From assembly GCA_013365365.1 (NCBI GenBank), contig JABVXU010000544.1, positions 1-35,809 on the forward strand: a stretch of 35,809 nt of DNA, in the 5' to 3' direction. Both the position numbers and the translations under genes were made by a program. Of this stretch, positions 25,164-35,650 are shown in pieces. Each line of letters begins with the position of its first letter. The stretch's first letter is position 1. Source of the DNA: Cruorifilaria tuberocauda (taxonomy: Eukaryota; Nematoda; Chromadorea; Rhabditida; Onchocercidae). Below the pieces are notes generated by a model. The model was not told the origin of the DNA. It saw nothing but the letters and a program-made list of their open reading frames with translations, and did not search any database.

Positions 25164-26541
25164 CTATCATTTTAGCATTATTCTTTTCAATTTTCCACAG
25201 AAGACGAACTTTTTAAATGTGTGAGAAAATGCGGGAGGGTATGATTATGATCGATGAAATTCAATTGAAAATTGAAATGAGATGAGGTAGGGTAAATTGG
25301 AATATTTTAAACTGTATTTAAATTCAATTTAAATGATAATTAAACTGTGTCATTAAGATGCATGCAATTAAAATAAATTGATTCCTTTGACGTTTGACAA
25401 ATGAAAATTACAGTAAATTAACATATTTTATCAATGGAAGTGATTTTAAATTACATTCCATTATTTCTTTTCATTTATATTTCTCTTTAAATTTATTGTT
25501 TGGAAATATTTGAAATATTAATTAAAAGAAAATTATGTCTTGAATGCTAAAATAATAATTTTAAAAAAAAAGCAGTCAAATAGAATAGTGATTGAGTAAA
25601 TAGTAAATAACAGTAAATAAATAAATAGTAATTTTAGTATTTAATTATTTTATTTTTATTATTCTGTATTATATATTTCTTATTATATATTTTTTGTTTA
25701 TGATATAATTTATTAGTAATTAATTAAGCCGAAATTTCAATCAGAGTTTTAAATTTATTTAAATGAAAATTTGATGCCATAAATCTTTTCTTTTTTCTTT
25801 TCTAAATGAGTTTTCATTTTACAATGTTTTATTTAAAAGAAAAAAAATGAATAAATTTAGAGATTTTTTACTAACTAAATGAAATAAAGTTTTACTTTCA
25901 TATTAAAAAATATTTGAATTAATTGAAAAATTAAAACTTGAAATGTCTAACAGAATTTTCTATTTTGAATTTAATTATAATTATGTTAGCGAAAAAGAAA
26001 AAAGAAAATAACAGAATCAAATAGAATTTATATATACTTAAATAAACTTTATGTATTAAATAAAACTTATACAATTTAAATTATAAATATGGATCTTTTA
26101 ATGAATTCAATGAAATAATTTTCATAATAATAGTAATAATTTTTTTCTTTTTTTTAAAATATTTTTTCGAAATCATTTCTTTGTATTCAAATTCATTCAC
26201 TTTTTTTACATTTTAAAACGAAAAAAAGAAAATGTACAAATAAGCAATATTTGTCTTTCTTTTAAGTTTATTTTTTATTCTTTTCTTTTTCATTCTTTTA
26301 TTCTTATTTATTGTAAAAATGCCTCTTTTTTTCTCTTAAACTTCCTCTTCAACAGCAATATTTCAGCTAACAATTTCAAGCAAACATTTCATTTCATTTC
26401 ATACCATTAAAGCTAATGTTTAGAATTATATTTTAAATACGGTTAATGGTAAGTTTTTTGTTTAATCAAATAATGGAATGAATGGAAAAAAAATGTGAGA
26501 TATATTGCAATTATAATGCAAGCTTTGCTTCTTTCCAGATG

Positions 26542-26612
26542 AACCAAACCAACCAATCAACCAGAGCAACCAAACAACCAATCAACCAGTCAACCAACCA
26601 TAACCACGAATA
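26542..26612. repeat. Degenerate (AACC/CAAT)n repeat
   Basis: AACC, CCAA, AACCAATC and AACCAG units follow one another over about 70 bp. Confidence 0.85.
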
Positions 26613-27562
26613 ACACCAACAAAACAATAACACCGATGAAATTTTGTTTTGTACTTTATTGGATCTCTTCTTTTTCTTCCACTTTTTTTCGCATTTAATG
26701 ACCTATTTTAATTTTTGTGAGAAATAAAAGTAAAAATTGAATGAGTTGAATTTTTATAGCCTCTTTAAATGCTTAAATATATATTACACACAGATATACG
26801 CAACTATACATAGAGGATAATCATTTTTATCAACTAAAACGAATAATATATAATTTTTGTTGTAACGGTGTGTGTAAATTTAATTGTACGTTTTTTTATT
26901 TTCTTAAATTTAGTGTTCCTCAACTTTCTTCGTCTTTCCATTTTTGTTAAGATAATAATTTTTCACCAAGTATTTAGATTATACCGATTATAATAATAAT
27001 AGAATGATTTGTTGAATGATAATAAATATCAAATTTTCATAGTAAAGTAATAGGAAGCTTAATGATATGATAATTAGTATAAGAAAATATTTGTATCTAT
27101 TGGAAATTTTAATTAAGCCAATTAAGATTATTAAGTTGCTTGTTAACTTGCTGTTAGAATTGATAAAAACTGAGTATTGATTTAAAGTGTCTTTTATATT
27201 TCCAATTAAGCATAAATATTAAATAAAGTAGTTTAACAATTTAGATTTTTAATTTTAATTAGAAGTTTATTATGCATTGAACAATAATTAAATATGAATG
27301 GTTTTCATATATCCGAAGATTTTTCATGGATTAATTTATTAGCTATGAAGTAATTCAAATCCTACAACAAGATTGCTATTTGACATTTTTACTTTAATAA
27401 AAATGATAAATTGATAAAGAAAAAGATAAAAGATTTGTAAACTTCAGTGTTATCAATTAAAAAATTTATTATCTTTCATTCTTTAGTATTTTTATTTTTT
27501 AAATGTGAAAAAAAGTTAAATGTTAACATCAACTATCCAATGACATATTTCATTAATGGTAA

Positions 27563-27754
27563 GATACAGTGACAAATTTAGTTTTCAAACGAAATAATAA
27601 TGGAAGTATTTCCGGTTACTACCGTAATCGATGTGACTATAAAATTCATTTGGCATTATCGGATATATTTGATAAAGAAAGTTGTATTACAATATTGCCG
27701 TGGCGACAATATGTCTTTGTTATGAACGACCGATCGGTGACAAATTTCGATTGA
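27563..27754 (+). CDS. Orphan open frame, uncertain coding status
   Basis: This frame is open for about 63 codons with no ATG start, from after a TAA to TGA. The product has balanced composition (NGSISGYYRNRCDYKIHLAL and later ILPWRQYVFVMNDRS) and its GC is above background. A tttag and a GTGACA donor-like site could delimit an exon at about 27582-27735. The opposite strand also has an 84-codon frame overlapping it, so the open frame may only reflect local composition. No family is recognised and no partner exons were found. Confidence 0.15.
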   Translation, partial: DTVTNLVFKRNNNGSISGYYRNRCDYKIHLALSDIFDKESCITILPWRQYVFVMNDRSVTNFD

Positions 27755-28373
27755 CATCCTTCTTTCTCCTTCTTCACTTATCGTTATATCTGTGTGCAAT
27801 GGAGCATATTTATGGAATAATAGAATAGGCATGTTTGTTTTCAGATTAGGGGAATGATATAGCAATCCGATAAATGTAATGTTTTCTCCTAATGTTTCCA
27901 AGAAGGTCAAAGACCTTTAAGCTTATAATATGCATTACATTTTCGAATAAGTACAAATAAAACAAAGCAATAAAATTAAGTTTAAGAAAAGGAAAATGAA
28001 AATAACAAAAGCAGAATTATTTTTCATCAATTGTTGTAAAATATACAATTTGACACATTCGTTTTCTCCACTATTTGACCTGTTATACTTAAACGCTTAA
28101 GGTCATTTACATCGCGATATCACATATTGATGATATGAATAAAAAACAAATAAATGATAATATTAGGGAGGAAATTTTTTACTTTAACTCGATAATATTC
28201 GATCAATGTATTAATTAGAAATTTAAAAAGATTGGAGCTATTTAGGTTACGTGCGATTCATACATTTAAATGATACCGTATCTAATATCACCCTACCACA
28301 TCATACACTACTAAATTTATTAGTTTAATTTAGTGATAGTTGTAGTAAAACAAAAGCAATATCGTAAATCAGC

Positions 28374-28425
28374 AATATTGATATCATCTGTGCCACTAAT
28401 ATCATATATGGATAATATCAATATT
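28374..28425. other. Inverted repeat with 11-bp perfect stem
   Basis: AATATTGATAT at 28374-28384 is matched by ATATCAATATT at 28415-28425 across a 30-nt loop, in a region rich in GATAT/ATATC words. The stem is all A/T but for one G-C pair. Confidence 0.5.
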
Positions 28426-29830
28426 ATAAATCGATGATAACTGATAGCATGAATTGATAATCAAAATTGATAAAAACCTTCTTTCTTAAAACTAAAACAA
28501 ATGCTTTATTCTAAAAGAAATGAATGTTACAATTTTTTATTTTGTTATAATGGAATCTTCTAACTGTATTTGGGGTAAAAATTGCACTCGCAATGCTAAG
28601 ATTATAGGAATGAAATTGAAGCGATAATATAAATTTATTCGTCATAATTTGTTTTCACTTGTCAACTTCGATTGCTAAAAAATTTAAGAATTGAGAGAAA
28701 TTTCCAGCTTCAAGTTATCGAATTTTGCACTGGTCGTTGTGATTCGAATTTGGCTTTCACATTCTTTCACTAAATCGCTCTGTAGGATTATTGTGATGAA
28801 GCGATATCAATAAACTATTTAATAGCATTAAATTTGAGCTATTAAAATAACTAATTATTGAATCTCATGACATATAAGGAAAAATATTGGCAATGTTGTG
28901 AAAATATCAGTTCAATGATGGATATAAGCAAAAATAGATATGATAATTTCTCTTGTAATATTGAAGCAAATAATAAAATGCGCTAAAATTAAAAGAGAAA
29001 TATTAGGAGAGTGAAATAGAATAAGGTTTACTTAGGATCTTGGAAAACGTAATTTTTTCCGGATTAATTCATTACGTGTCATATTTTTAATACAGAATAT
29101 TAAGTTCTATCTTAAAATTTGCATTCTGTCACCTATATTTTGATAGTTTATTTTGATTTTTTGGTTTGAATAAAGGTTCGTTCTCAATTTGCGATAACTG
29201 TTTTATGAGTGTGTCGATTTGAAAGTGTGAATTTTTGGTTAATTGTACTTCAACCGCTGAAAAACGTTTTTCTCACGTTGTGAAGCTAAAAAGCGGTGTG
29301 TGGGAATTTGCTGTGGTGCTTTAAGTTGCGTGTTAATCTGATGAACATGACCTCTGTTTTGGACGTGTTTTACGTGTAGCTTTATGAAGTTTAGGTATGG
29401 TGCGAGTAACTTTGTTTGAGTCCAATTTTGTCATTTTTATATTATTGTCAGTATCAGGACAAACTAATCAAACTGTTTCACTTATTATCCTCAACTATTT
29501 TTCAACAATATTTGTATTATTGTTAAAATCAGTCAGATAATTATTATTTTAACTGAAGTTTGAAATCGCTTACCAAATCTGCCATAATGTATGAACTTTA
29601 TTGAGAAATACTCGAAGTACTAATTGTCAGGATTGTCTTGCTTGATCGAATTTGCAATAGTTTAATTATTTGACATTATTTAATAGTCCAGCTGTTATTA
29701 CGTGCGAAGCAGTAAGTAGTTTGATCAGTGAAAATGCTAAATATTTTCTCATTTTTCAAACTCTCATTTCACTTCATTTCCCAGCATTTATTCAGTAACT
29801 TTCATAGCTCTGTTTATATTTTTTTTGAAG

Positions 29831-29865
29831 AGATCGGTTTCTGCAGTAGTTCATTCATAAAAATT
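29831..29865 (+). promoter_or_regulatory. Candidate spliced-leader acceptor and short 5' UTR of znf-598
   Basis: A T-rich stretch ends in tttctgcag at 29846, and ATG follows after 19 nt. Such a short leader after an acceptor-like CAG with no fitting upstream exon is typical of SL trans-splicing in nematodes. The reading frame is open further upstream to an ATG at 29734, but that extension is hydrophobic and Phe-rich and would include the acceptor, so it is probably not translated. Confidence 0.5.
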
Positions 29866-32800
29866 ATGTCCGAATCAAAAGTTGTTGCAAAAAAATCAGA
29901 CTACACTACGAATCACCAAGTAAGAAACAATGAGCATGTACGACAAGAAGCTACCAGCAGCAATAGGTTTGTTTTTTTATGTAATAATTGGCATATCGAA
30001 AAAATTCACGATATTATTACTAATTAGTAATGGACAGAATTGTGGAGGTTGAATGCCTAGTAACAGTTACGCATGCTGCATTGTAGCATATAGAATTCAG
30101 GAAAAGGAACGTCAATTATCAAGACTTAAAGGACGGGATTTAATTTATCGATACCTTAAATTACTCGCTTTTGCAAACTGACATGTAGTTTTATCTTCGC
30201 GGATTTTTCGAAATCTATTAAATCAATCAACATCACTGTAACGATTATTTTATGATTATTGTTGTTATTGTTGTAATCATTATTACTGTTATTATTGTTA
30301 CTTGTCTTTGTATTTTGTAACACGTTTTCATCCTACTGTGATTAAATGTTATTAAACGAGGCGAAGTTTTTGCTAGGAAAAATTACGTTGTGAAGTTTAG
30401 GTAAATTTTAGAAATCTGCGGAGCAATAGATGTGTTAATATTCATATTTCTGCTTTATAGGAGAGATATAGCTAGGAATTTTGGTCATGCTGGAATTCAA
30501 CAGACGTATCAAAGAAATTGTCCGAACCATCACGGTTTTCATAACACAGGCAGTGGAAAAGACGGACGTAATCCGAAGCCCAGAAATCATATAATTCGCA
30601 ATCCAAAATGTTATGAAGTATGTTTGCATTATATTTTAAAAATCCGCAAGGAACTTTTCTAAATTTTTAATAAGTGCTTATTACTTATGTAAAGCATCTT
30701 TTTTTTCTAGAATCGATCGGATCATAGTGGTATCAAATTCAGAGGCGAAGTTTCAGAATGTGATATATGTTGTCGTGAATCCGATGTGTTTGCAGTTGGG
30801 CCGTGTGTACATCCTATGTGTATAGAATGCGGAATTCGATTACGAATTTTGTGTAAAAATGATAGATGTCCAAAATGTAGAACTGTGATTGATGTGGTAA
30901 TTGAATTAAATTTTCCTATTGCAATTTCATATCTTCTCTTTTCTCTCCTTGGTAACTTAAGCTACTTTCAAATGAAGCTCGAAGTGTCATAAGTCTTAAA
31001 CACTTGTGATGTATGCTTCGATGTATTTCACAACTACCATTATTTTAAATTTTTAGCAGTGATTGGGTCAGTTTAAAAAATTTTCTGCTTGATCTTAACT
31101 GTGCACAATATTTCAGCTATATTTTGTGTCGTTTCCGGGTGACTGGACTGATTATCAAATACCACTTCAATTCACAGAACATAAGCATGCTGCAGACCAT
31201 AAGATTAAATTGGCAGATGATTATATTGCAAGATGTTACGACAGTTATTTATCCCATCAATGCTTAGTGTGCCAAAAAAAGTAGGTTTTTAAATCATCCT
31301 TCAGTTATTTCTTGGAAATTGTAAACTACTCCATACAGGAAGTCGAGTTAATTTGTAGGGGTGAAAAACGAGTATTTGAGACGTTTGCTCAATTGAATCA
31401 ACATGTTTATATGGTACATCGTTTTGAATTTTGTGATATTTGTGTGGAAAACTTGAACTTATTTACTCATGAGCGGAAATTTTATTCACAGTCTAACCTG
31501 AAACGGCATCTCGAGCAAGGTGATTCTGATGATAAGAGCTTTAAAGGTGGGTATCTTTAATGTACCCTTGCAGTCAGTACTCATTGGTTGAGACCCTTGC
31601 AGTCAGTAATCATTGCTCAGTATTCACTGTTTAACATCACATCTGTCGCATATTATTTAATAAGAGCCTTAAAATAGATTATCTTCCGCAAAACTAATAC
31701 ATATATATTCCTTATTTTTGTTGAGTGGTAAATTTTGAATTACAGGGGTTTATGAAAAATATCACTTTTGAAAGATATATTAGATTGAACAAAATATTTG
31801 GCATTTTCAGGTCACCCAAAATGTTTATTTTGTGAAAAACGTTTCTTGGATGAAGAGTTTCGTTACAAGCATCTGCGCAAAGATCATTTTTTCTGTCAGA
31901 TATGTGATACTGGCGGGCAAAGCAATTACTTTTTTTCGTAATCCCTATCTTCATTTTTCAAGAATAGGTTAAATTTATTGAGAAACATACTTGAACATGA
32001 AGAGATGCATTTGTTTGAACTTCATTATTTCAGGGAACATAAGGATTTGTTGAAGCACTACAGAGCGGAACATATTGTATGCGAAGAGGGTGAATGTTTA
32101 AATTTGGGAATAGCATTTCGGACAGATACCGAACTTAAGTTACACAAGGTGAAATTTTTTAATTTCAGATTACTGTACGAAAATTTTGCATAATTCCACA
32201 GCGTAACTGGTTTTTTAACTTTTTCCGTATCTGATTGCAGTCGAAGCGATAGTGACTTTCATGATATTGCAAGAAAGTACCAGATAATAGATGAAAATCA
32301 TGGTATATATATTCAAAAATCATGCCAAATCTGTGGATTAGAATTTACGTTCAATTTGTTATGTGTTTTTTATTGTGTCTTCTGAAATTGTTTCACTTCA
32401 CTCTCAGAATATTCATAACACGTTACTTTTGCAGAGTCGAGATCATGCAGCCGGCCCACAAACACTAACATTAGATTTCCATTTTTCGGACCGGAACATA
32501 GCTGGACCAAGTCGGGTTGGTAGAATAGCTCAGTCATCGCGTTCTACATTTTCCTCAAAACAAAACATTCCAAAAATAGGTCTTATACCACATGATCAAG
32601 TTCTACGAGGGAATAAGTTAGTTTGATTCTCTAAAAATATATTTTTTAATGCTCTAATTAATTTGTTTCCTCTAAACTTAGGTTCAGTTACAGACTATTA
32701 CTTAAACTAGTTACTTGTTCATAGAAAGTGTAATCGACTAAATTTTCACCTCTCTATCTACATAAAATGTTCTTTTTCTTTTGACATACTTAATGGGTGA

Positions 32801-35650
32801 TTTCTATCACTATGAATTTTATTGTTTAGCAGGACAAGTGAATAATTCGAATGTGGAAATATTTAGGGCTTGTCATGTTGCTATCACACTTTATTTTTCC
32901 GATTTTCAAAGGTTTATTTTTCATTCTTGTTGGCTTCAAAAGGCATTACGTTGTTCCAGGCTGGTTCTTAACAATATATCGATTGTGCAATCAGCAGAAA
33001 GTGAACTAATGGGGTCATCTTCAAACTACCTTCCGCAATTCACTTTACAGGGTAGTGATTTTCCTCGTTTAGGAAAATCTACACGAATTTCCAAAGATTC
33101 AGATTCAATGTCTTTATCAAAACATAACGTGGCAAACGCTCAGAAAGTAGCCACTGCGAACAGTACCAAAGCCGCACCAAATTTTAGCGAAGTAAGTCAT
33201 AAAATTTGCTTTTACTGAAAACATTATTTAACTTATTTGGACCAATAACCGTTTTTTTTTTTGAAGAAATTCAAGTGAGCGTTTTTACTTCAATTTTAAT
33301 TTGCAAGATTATTTTTTTAGCGAAACACTGTTTCGTCAAAGTCATGGTTTATTGATGATGACGAACAATTCCCTTCTTATCAGCCACATTCAAATACAGT
33401 GAATAAACAACAGGCTGAAAACGCAAAAACAGAAAAAAATTCCATAGTAGACAGGAATGCGGTATAGATTTTTAAAAACTTTTTTAACATAATAAATAAA
33501 TTTTCTTGAGAAATTCGAAGTGGGAAGTGTATAAGAGATAGAATAATATCACATTCCAAATCGATAGGGTATTTTTTGTATTTGAAACTAGATAGTTCTT
33601 GAGGAAGAATTTATGTGAAATGAGCAACTCTTAAAAACCTATTCAGATTGGCATTGTTTGTATTTCTTTATTCACTTACTCTAAGTAATTTGTAATTTTT
33701 TTCAGGTTGAAACCAATTCAGGGACATCACTGATGTCGCCATGGTCTAAAGCAATGAAAAAGCCAATATCTTTAAGCAATATAGCATCCGCATTAGCATT
33801 AAGCGATTTTCCAAGTTTACCTATATCTACAGTACCAAAACCTGGGAGTAATTTATTACCTGGATCAGCATGGGCAAAAAAAAATAGCTCTATCATGCAG
33901 GTGCTCATTTTTTGCATTATTTTAATAAAAGTCAATGTTCTGGATATATAAGTTGGATTCTGCTTCTATTCGGTGCAATGTATGTTCTAGTAGTAGTGAG
34001 TTGGCTTCTTGCTGGAGTAAATATATTATAGATATTCCGAAAAGAAGCTTATTTATGATCATATGTTTTAAGCTTTTTTAAGGAATAGTGCAAGTTTGAT
34101 TATATCTTAGGTTTGACAGCAGATAGCTATATTTTCAGTCATCAGATCAGTTATCGGGCATACTTTGTAACAGGAATGAATAAAATTGTTTCTTAATTAA
34201 CTGAAATCTTTTTTCATGATATTAATTATCTAATGAGATGTAAGTACATTTCGTGAATTTTGAAGGTATCTTACATCTAATAATTAAATTTAACGGCTGT
34301 AGATACGGCATTCCTTATTTACAGGCACCATCAAAACAGTTGAACTTATCTTCACCACTTTCTTTCACTGGTAACATTCCACGAAAAAAAAAGCAACTAC
34401 GTGTGCCAGATCTTTGGCCTCAAGAATCAATACCGGAAAAATGGGAGGATCGGGAAGATTCTTCTACACTGGTTCCCTTTTTTCGTATTCGTATTTTTGA
34501 TTTATAAAGAGATTTTTTTGAAATATTGCAGTTTTATCAAGTTTATTTTTTGGATTCTATCCATTCATGTCAGCTTTAATTCATTTCAAGGGATCGCTAT
34601 CAAAAATGACTTTGGATGACATGATTATTATCAAAGAGGCGTCAAACAAGAAGAAAGAGAGTAAAAAAACTAAGGATAAGCAGCAGCATAATTTTGCCAA
34701 AAAATTGGATGACCGATTAGCGGAAGTGAATGTTTATTTATTTTTCAGTTGATTGAGTTATTAGCTTTATAAAAAAATTCATAAAAATCAAAGCTTTTGC
34801 AGGGTAAAAAAAGGAAAGTGGAAGACGAAACAATTAATGAGTTCGCTGATCCTTTCCCATCTTTATCTTCCCATATCTATCACGGGCATGAAACTGAAGA
34901 GGCTTGTGCGACAGAACCGTCACTCCATTTATCGAAGGTATATAAAATCATCACAATTTTGTAACCACTTCAAGGAAATACTCGAAAATGTTGAAATTAT
35001 GTTTTATACATTATGTGTAAAGTTTCAACATATTTTTCATGTCATATGATTCTGTTTTTTAATTTTCATATTATTCTTGTTATACAATTAGTCTGTTATT
35101 CAGCATTAACTGGTCGGAAATAAGTAGCAGTTTCAGTTGCTGTCATCAACCTTCTCAGTTCTGAATAACATGACAATAAAAGATAAAAATCAGCCTGCTG
35201 AAACCACTGCTATAGATTCTGTCAATCAATCCGCAATTGATACTTCATCATTCAAGACTATTCCGGAGCTTGGTGAAGGATCAAATGAAAGAGTACGTTT
35301 TGTTTTTTAAGCAATTCGTAAATTTAATATGTGTGACTTCCTTCACGGTTGATTTGCCGGTTTATTTCCATATCAAATTTTTTAGAAATATTCTGCAACT
35401 CTATCGTTTTCAGATCTTCACGAAACAATCGGAAATTACTGGAAAATGTCTTCAATCTGGTATTGGCTCACCTCCTGGATTATGCTCTTTAAATGTGACA
35501 TCTCTTTCGAGTTTTGGTCCACCTCCTGGTTTTAGTACCGTGACACATCCAGAAACACAACCGTCATCGATTGATACGGTAAAATCTCCTGATGAAAATG
35601 TAGACGTGAAAGTAGTAAAGAATGGTAATAAAAAGAAAGGCAAGAAATAG
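29866..35650 (+). CDS. znf-598: ZNF598/Hel2-type RING and C2H2 E3 ubiquitin ligase, 16 exons, about 875 aa
   Basis: Exons by splice sites and frame: 29866-29966, 30461-30617, 30711-30896, 31117-31280, 31359-31546, 31811-31937, 32034-32148, 32435-32616, 32960-33191, 33321-33461, 33706-33900, 34325-34484, 34574-34725, 34803-34937, 35137-35292, 35414-35650. All introns are GT..AG and all phases join; the sum is 2628 nt. The RING is at about residues 103-142 (C103, C106, C118, H120, C123, C126, C139, C142). Finger-like Cys/His sets follow at 197-223, 228-253, 270-291, 294-321 and 324-345, with the family's CEEG stretch at 324-327. DFPSL-like motifs lie near 439, 499, 564 and 716; SPPGL is at 816 and PPPGF at 833. 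Order and length match animal ZNF598 (human about 900 aa). Known family role: cytosolic ligase for collided ribosomes that ubiquitinates eS10 and uS10. The start at 29866 is chosen because an acceptor-like CAG ends 19 nt upstream. The final domain of vertebrate homologues seems absent. The family call is very secure; the exon 12/13 junction is the weakest boundary. Confidence 0.93.
29967..30460 (+). other. Intron 1 of znf-598
   Basis: This 494-bp intron has donor AG|GTTTGT and acceptor gctttatag. It contains short ATTGTTATT-type repeats around 30248-30300. No gene or RNA was recognised in it. Confidence 0.8.
30711..30896 (+). other. RING-finger exon (exon 3) of the ZNF598 homologue
   Basis: This phase-0 to phase-0 exon carries the whole C3HC4 RING in 62 codons: CDIC at residues 103-106, then the DVFAVGPCVHP stretch, CIEC at 123-126 and CPKC at 139-142. 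The FAVG-x-C-x-HP signature just before the third and fourth ligands is characteristic of ZNF598/Hel2 and separates it from generic RING proteins. All eight zinc ligands are present, so E2 recruitment should be intact. Acceptor ttttttctag ends at 30710; donor GTAATT begins at 30897. Confidence 0.93.
31117..32148 (+). other. C2H2 zinc-finger block of the ZNF598 homologue (exons 4-7)
   Basis: Four exons encode consecutive Cys/His sets: C197/C200 with H218/H223, C228/C231 with H253, C270/C273 with H286/H291, C294/C297 with H316/H321, and C324/C329 with H345. Several fingers are split by introns, for instance between the CQK and KGEK stretches. The FTHERKFYS, GDSDD and CEEGEC segments line up by eye with the same block in animal ZNF598. 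In the family this region contributes to ribosome recognition. Introns: 31281-31358, 31547-31810 and 31938-32033. Confidence 0.88.
31564..31615 (+). repeat. Duplicated acceptor-like element in intron 5 of znf-598
   Basis: A 23-bp sequence beginning ACCCTTGCAG at 31564 recurs at 31593 with one mismatch, a 29-bp period. Each copy contains CTTGCAG, which resembles a splice acceptor. The real acceptor for exon 6 is about 195 bp further on. Confidence 0.8.
32149..32434 (+). other. Intron 7 of znf-598, holding an open frame with a Cys-X2-Cys pair
   Basis: The intron runs from AAG|GTGAAA to ttttgcag|AGT, and flanking exons join in phase 0 to give LKLHK-SRDHAAG. Inside it one frame is open from about 32193 to 32385. 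It encodes a charged segment ending in a C2H2-like start (SCQICGLEF, near 32315-32345), and a good acceptor gattgcag stands at 32240. Entering this frame from exon 7 would need a phase-2 donor; a weak one, CT|GTACGA near 32172, could supply it. It may be a cassette exon, an exon relic or chance. Confidence 0.4.
32617..32959 (+). other. Intron 8 of znf-598
   Basis: This 343-bp intron has donor AA|GTTAGT and acceptor ttgttccag. The exon 9 frame stays open through most of its 3' half. No acceptor there joins in phase with exon 8, so that stretch is taken as intronic. Confidence 0.75.
33901..34324 (+). other. Intron 11 of znf-598
   Basis: This 424-bp intron runs from CAG|GTGCTC to ttatttacag. 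It is AT-rich and no feature was recognised inside it. Confidence 0.8.
34472..34590 (+). other. Ambiguous exon 12/13 junction, possible alternative splicing
   Basis: Two splice pairs keep the frame. The preferred pair is donor C|GTATTC after 34484 with acceptor atgtcag ending at 34573, joining ...VPFF to PLIHFKGSLSKM. The other is donor G|GTTCCC after 34471 with acceptor tttcaag ending at 34590, joining ...SSTL to GSLSKM and giving an 865-aa protein. Another donor after 34490 also fits the frame. The first pair has the better nematode acceptor (CAG rather than AAG) and a donor with A at +3. The sequence alone cannot decide between them. Confidence 0.5.
34803..34826 (+). other. Basic GKKRKVED segment resembling a monopartite nuclear localisation signal
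   Basis: The first eight codons of exon 14 (residues 701-708) read GKKRKVED, which fits the classical K-K/R-X-K/R monopartite pattern. It is followed at once by a DPFPSL motif. Family members act mainly in the cytosol on ribosomes, so function as an import signal is only inferred; basic clusters also bind RNA or ribosomes. Confidence 0.4.

Larger units (their letters stand above)
18411..29830. other. Intergenic region between the two divergent coding loci
   Basis: This 11.4-kb stretch separates the minus-strand exon from the plus-strand znf-598 gene and should contain the promoters of both. Apart from the orphan frame at 27563-27754 it holds only repeats and candidate regulatory elements, listed separately. 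Composition becomes less AT-rich at about 29220-29420, upstream of znf-598, which may mark its promoter region, but no TATA-type or initiator element was clear. Confidence 0.6.

Noticed and set aside
29734..29865. In-frame N-terminal extension of the ZNF598 homologue
   Set aside because: It is Phe/Ser-rich and hydrophobic and includes the probable spliced-leader acceptor at 29846; the ATG at 29866 gives a normal polar N-terminus.
31281..31304. A 24-bp intron using acceptor ccttcag after exon 4
   Set aside because: Too short for a nematode intron; the 78-bp alternative ending at 31358 restores the expected finger spacing and family-like KGEKRVFETF sequence.
32781..32959. 5' part of the frame that runs into exon 9
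   Set aside because: No acceptor in this part joins exon 8 in phase; ttgttccag at 32959 does so exactly.
33702..33935. 77-codon minus-strand frame antisense to exon 11
   Set aside because: It is a shadow of the znf-598 exon, whose plus-strand frame carries family motifs and exact splice sites.
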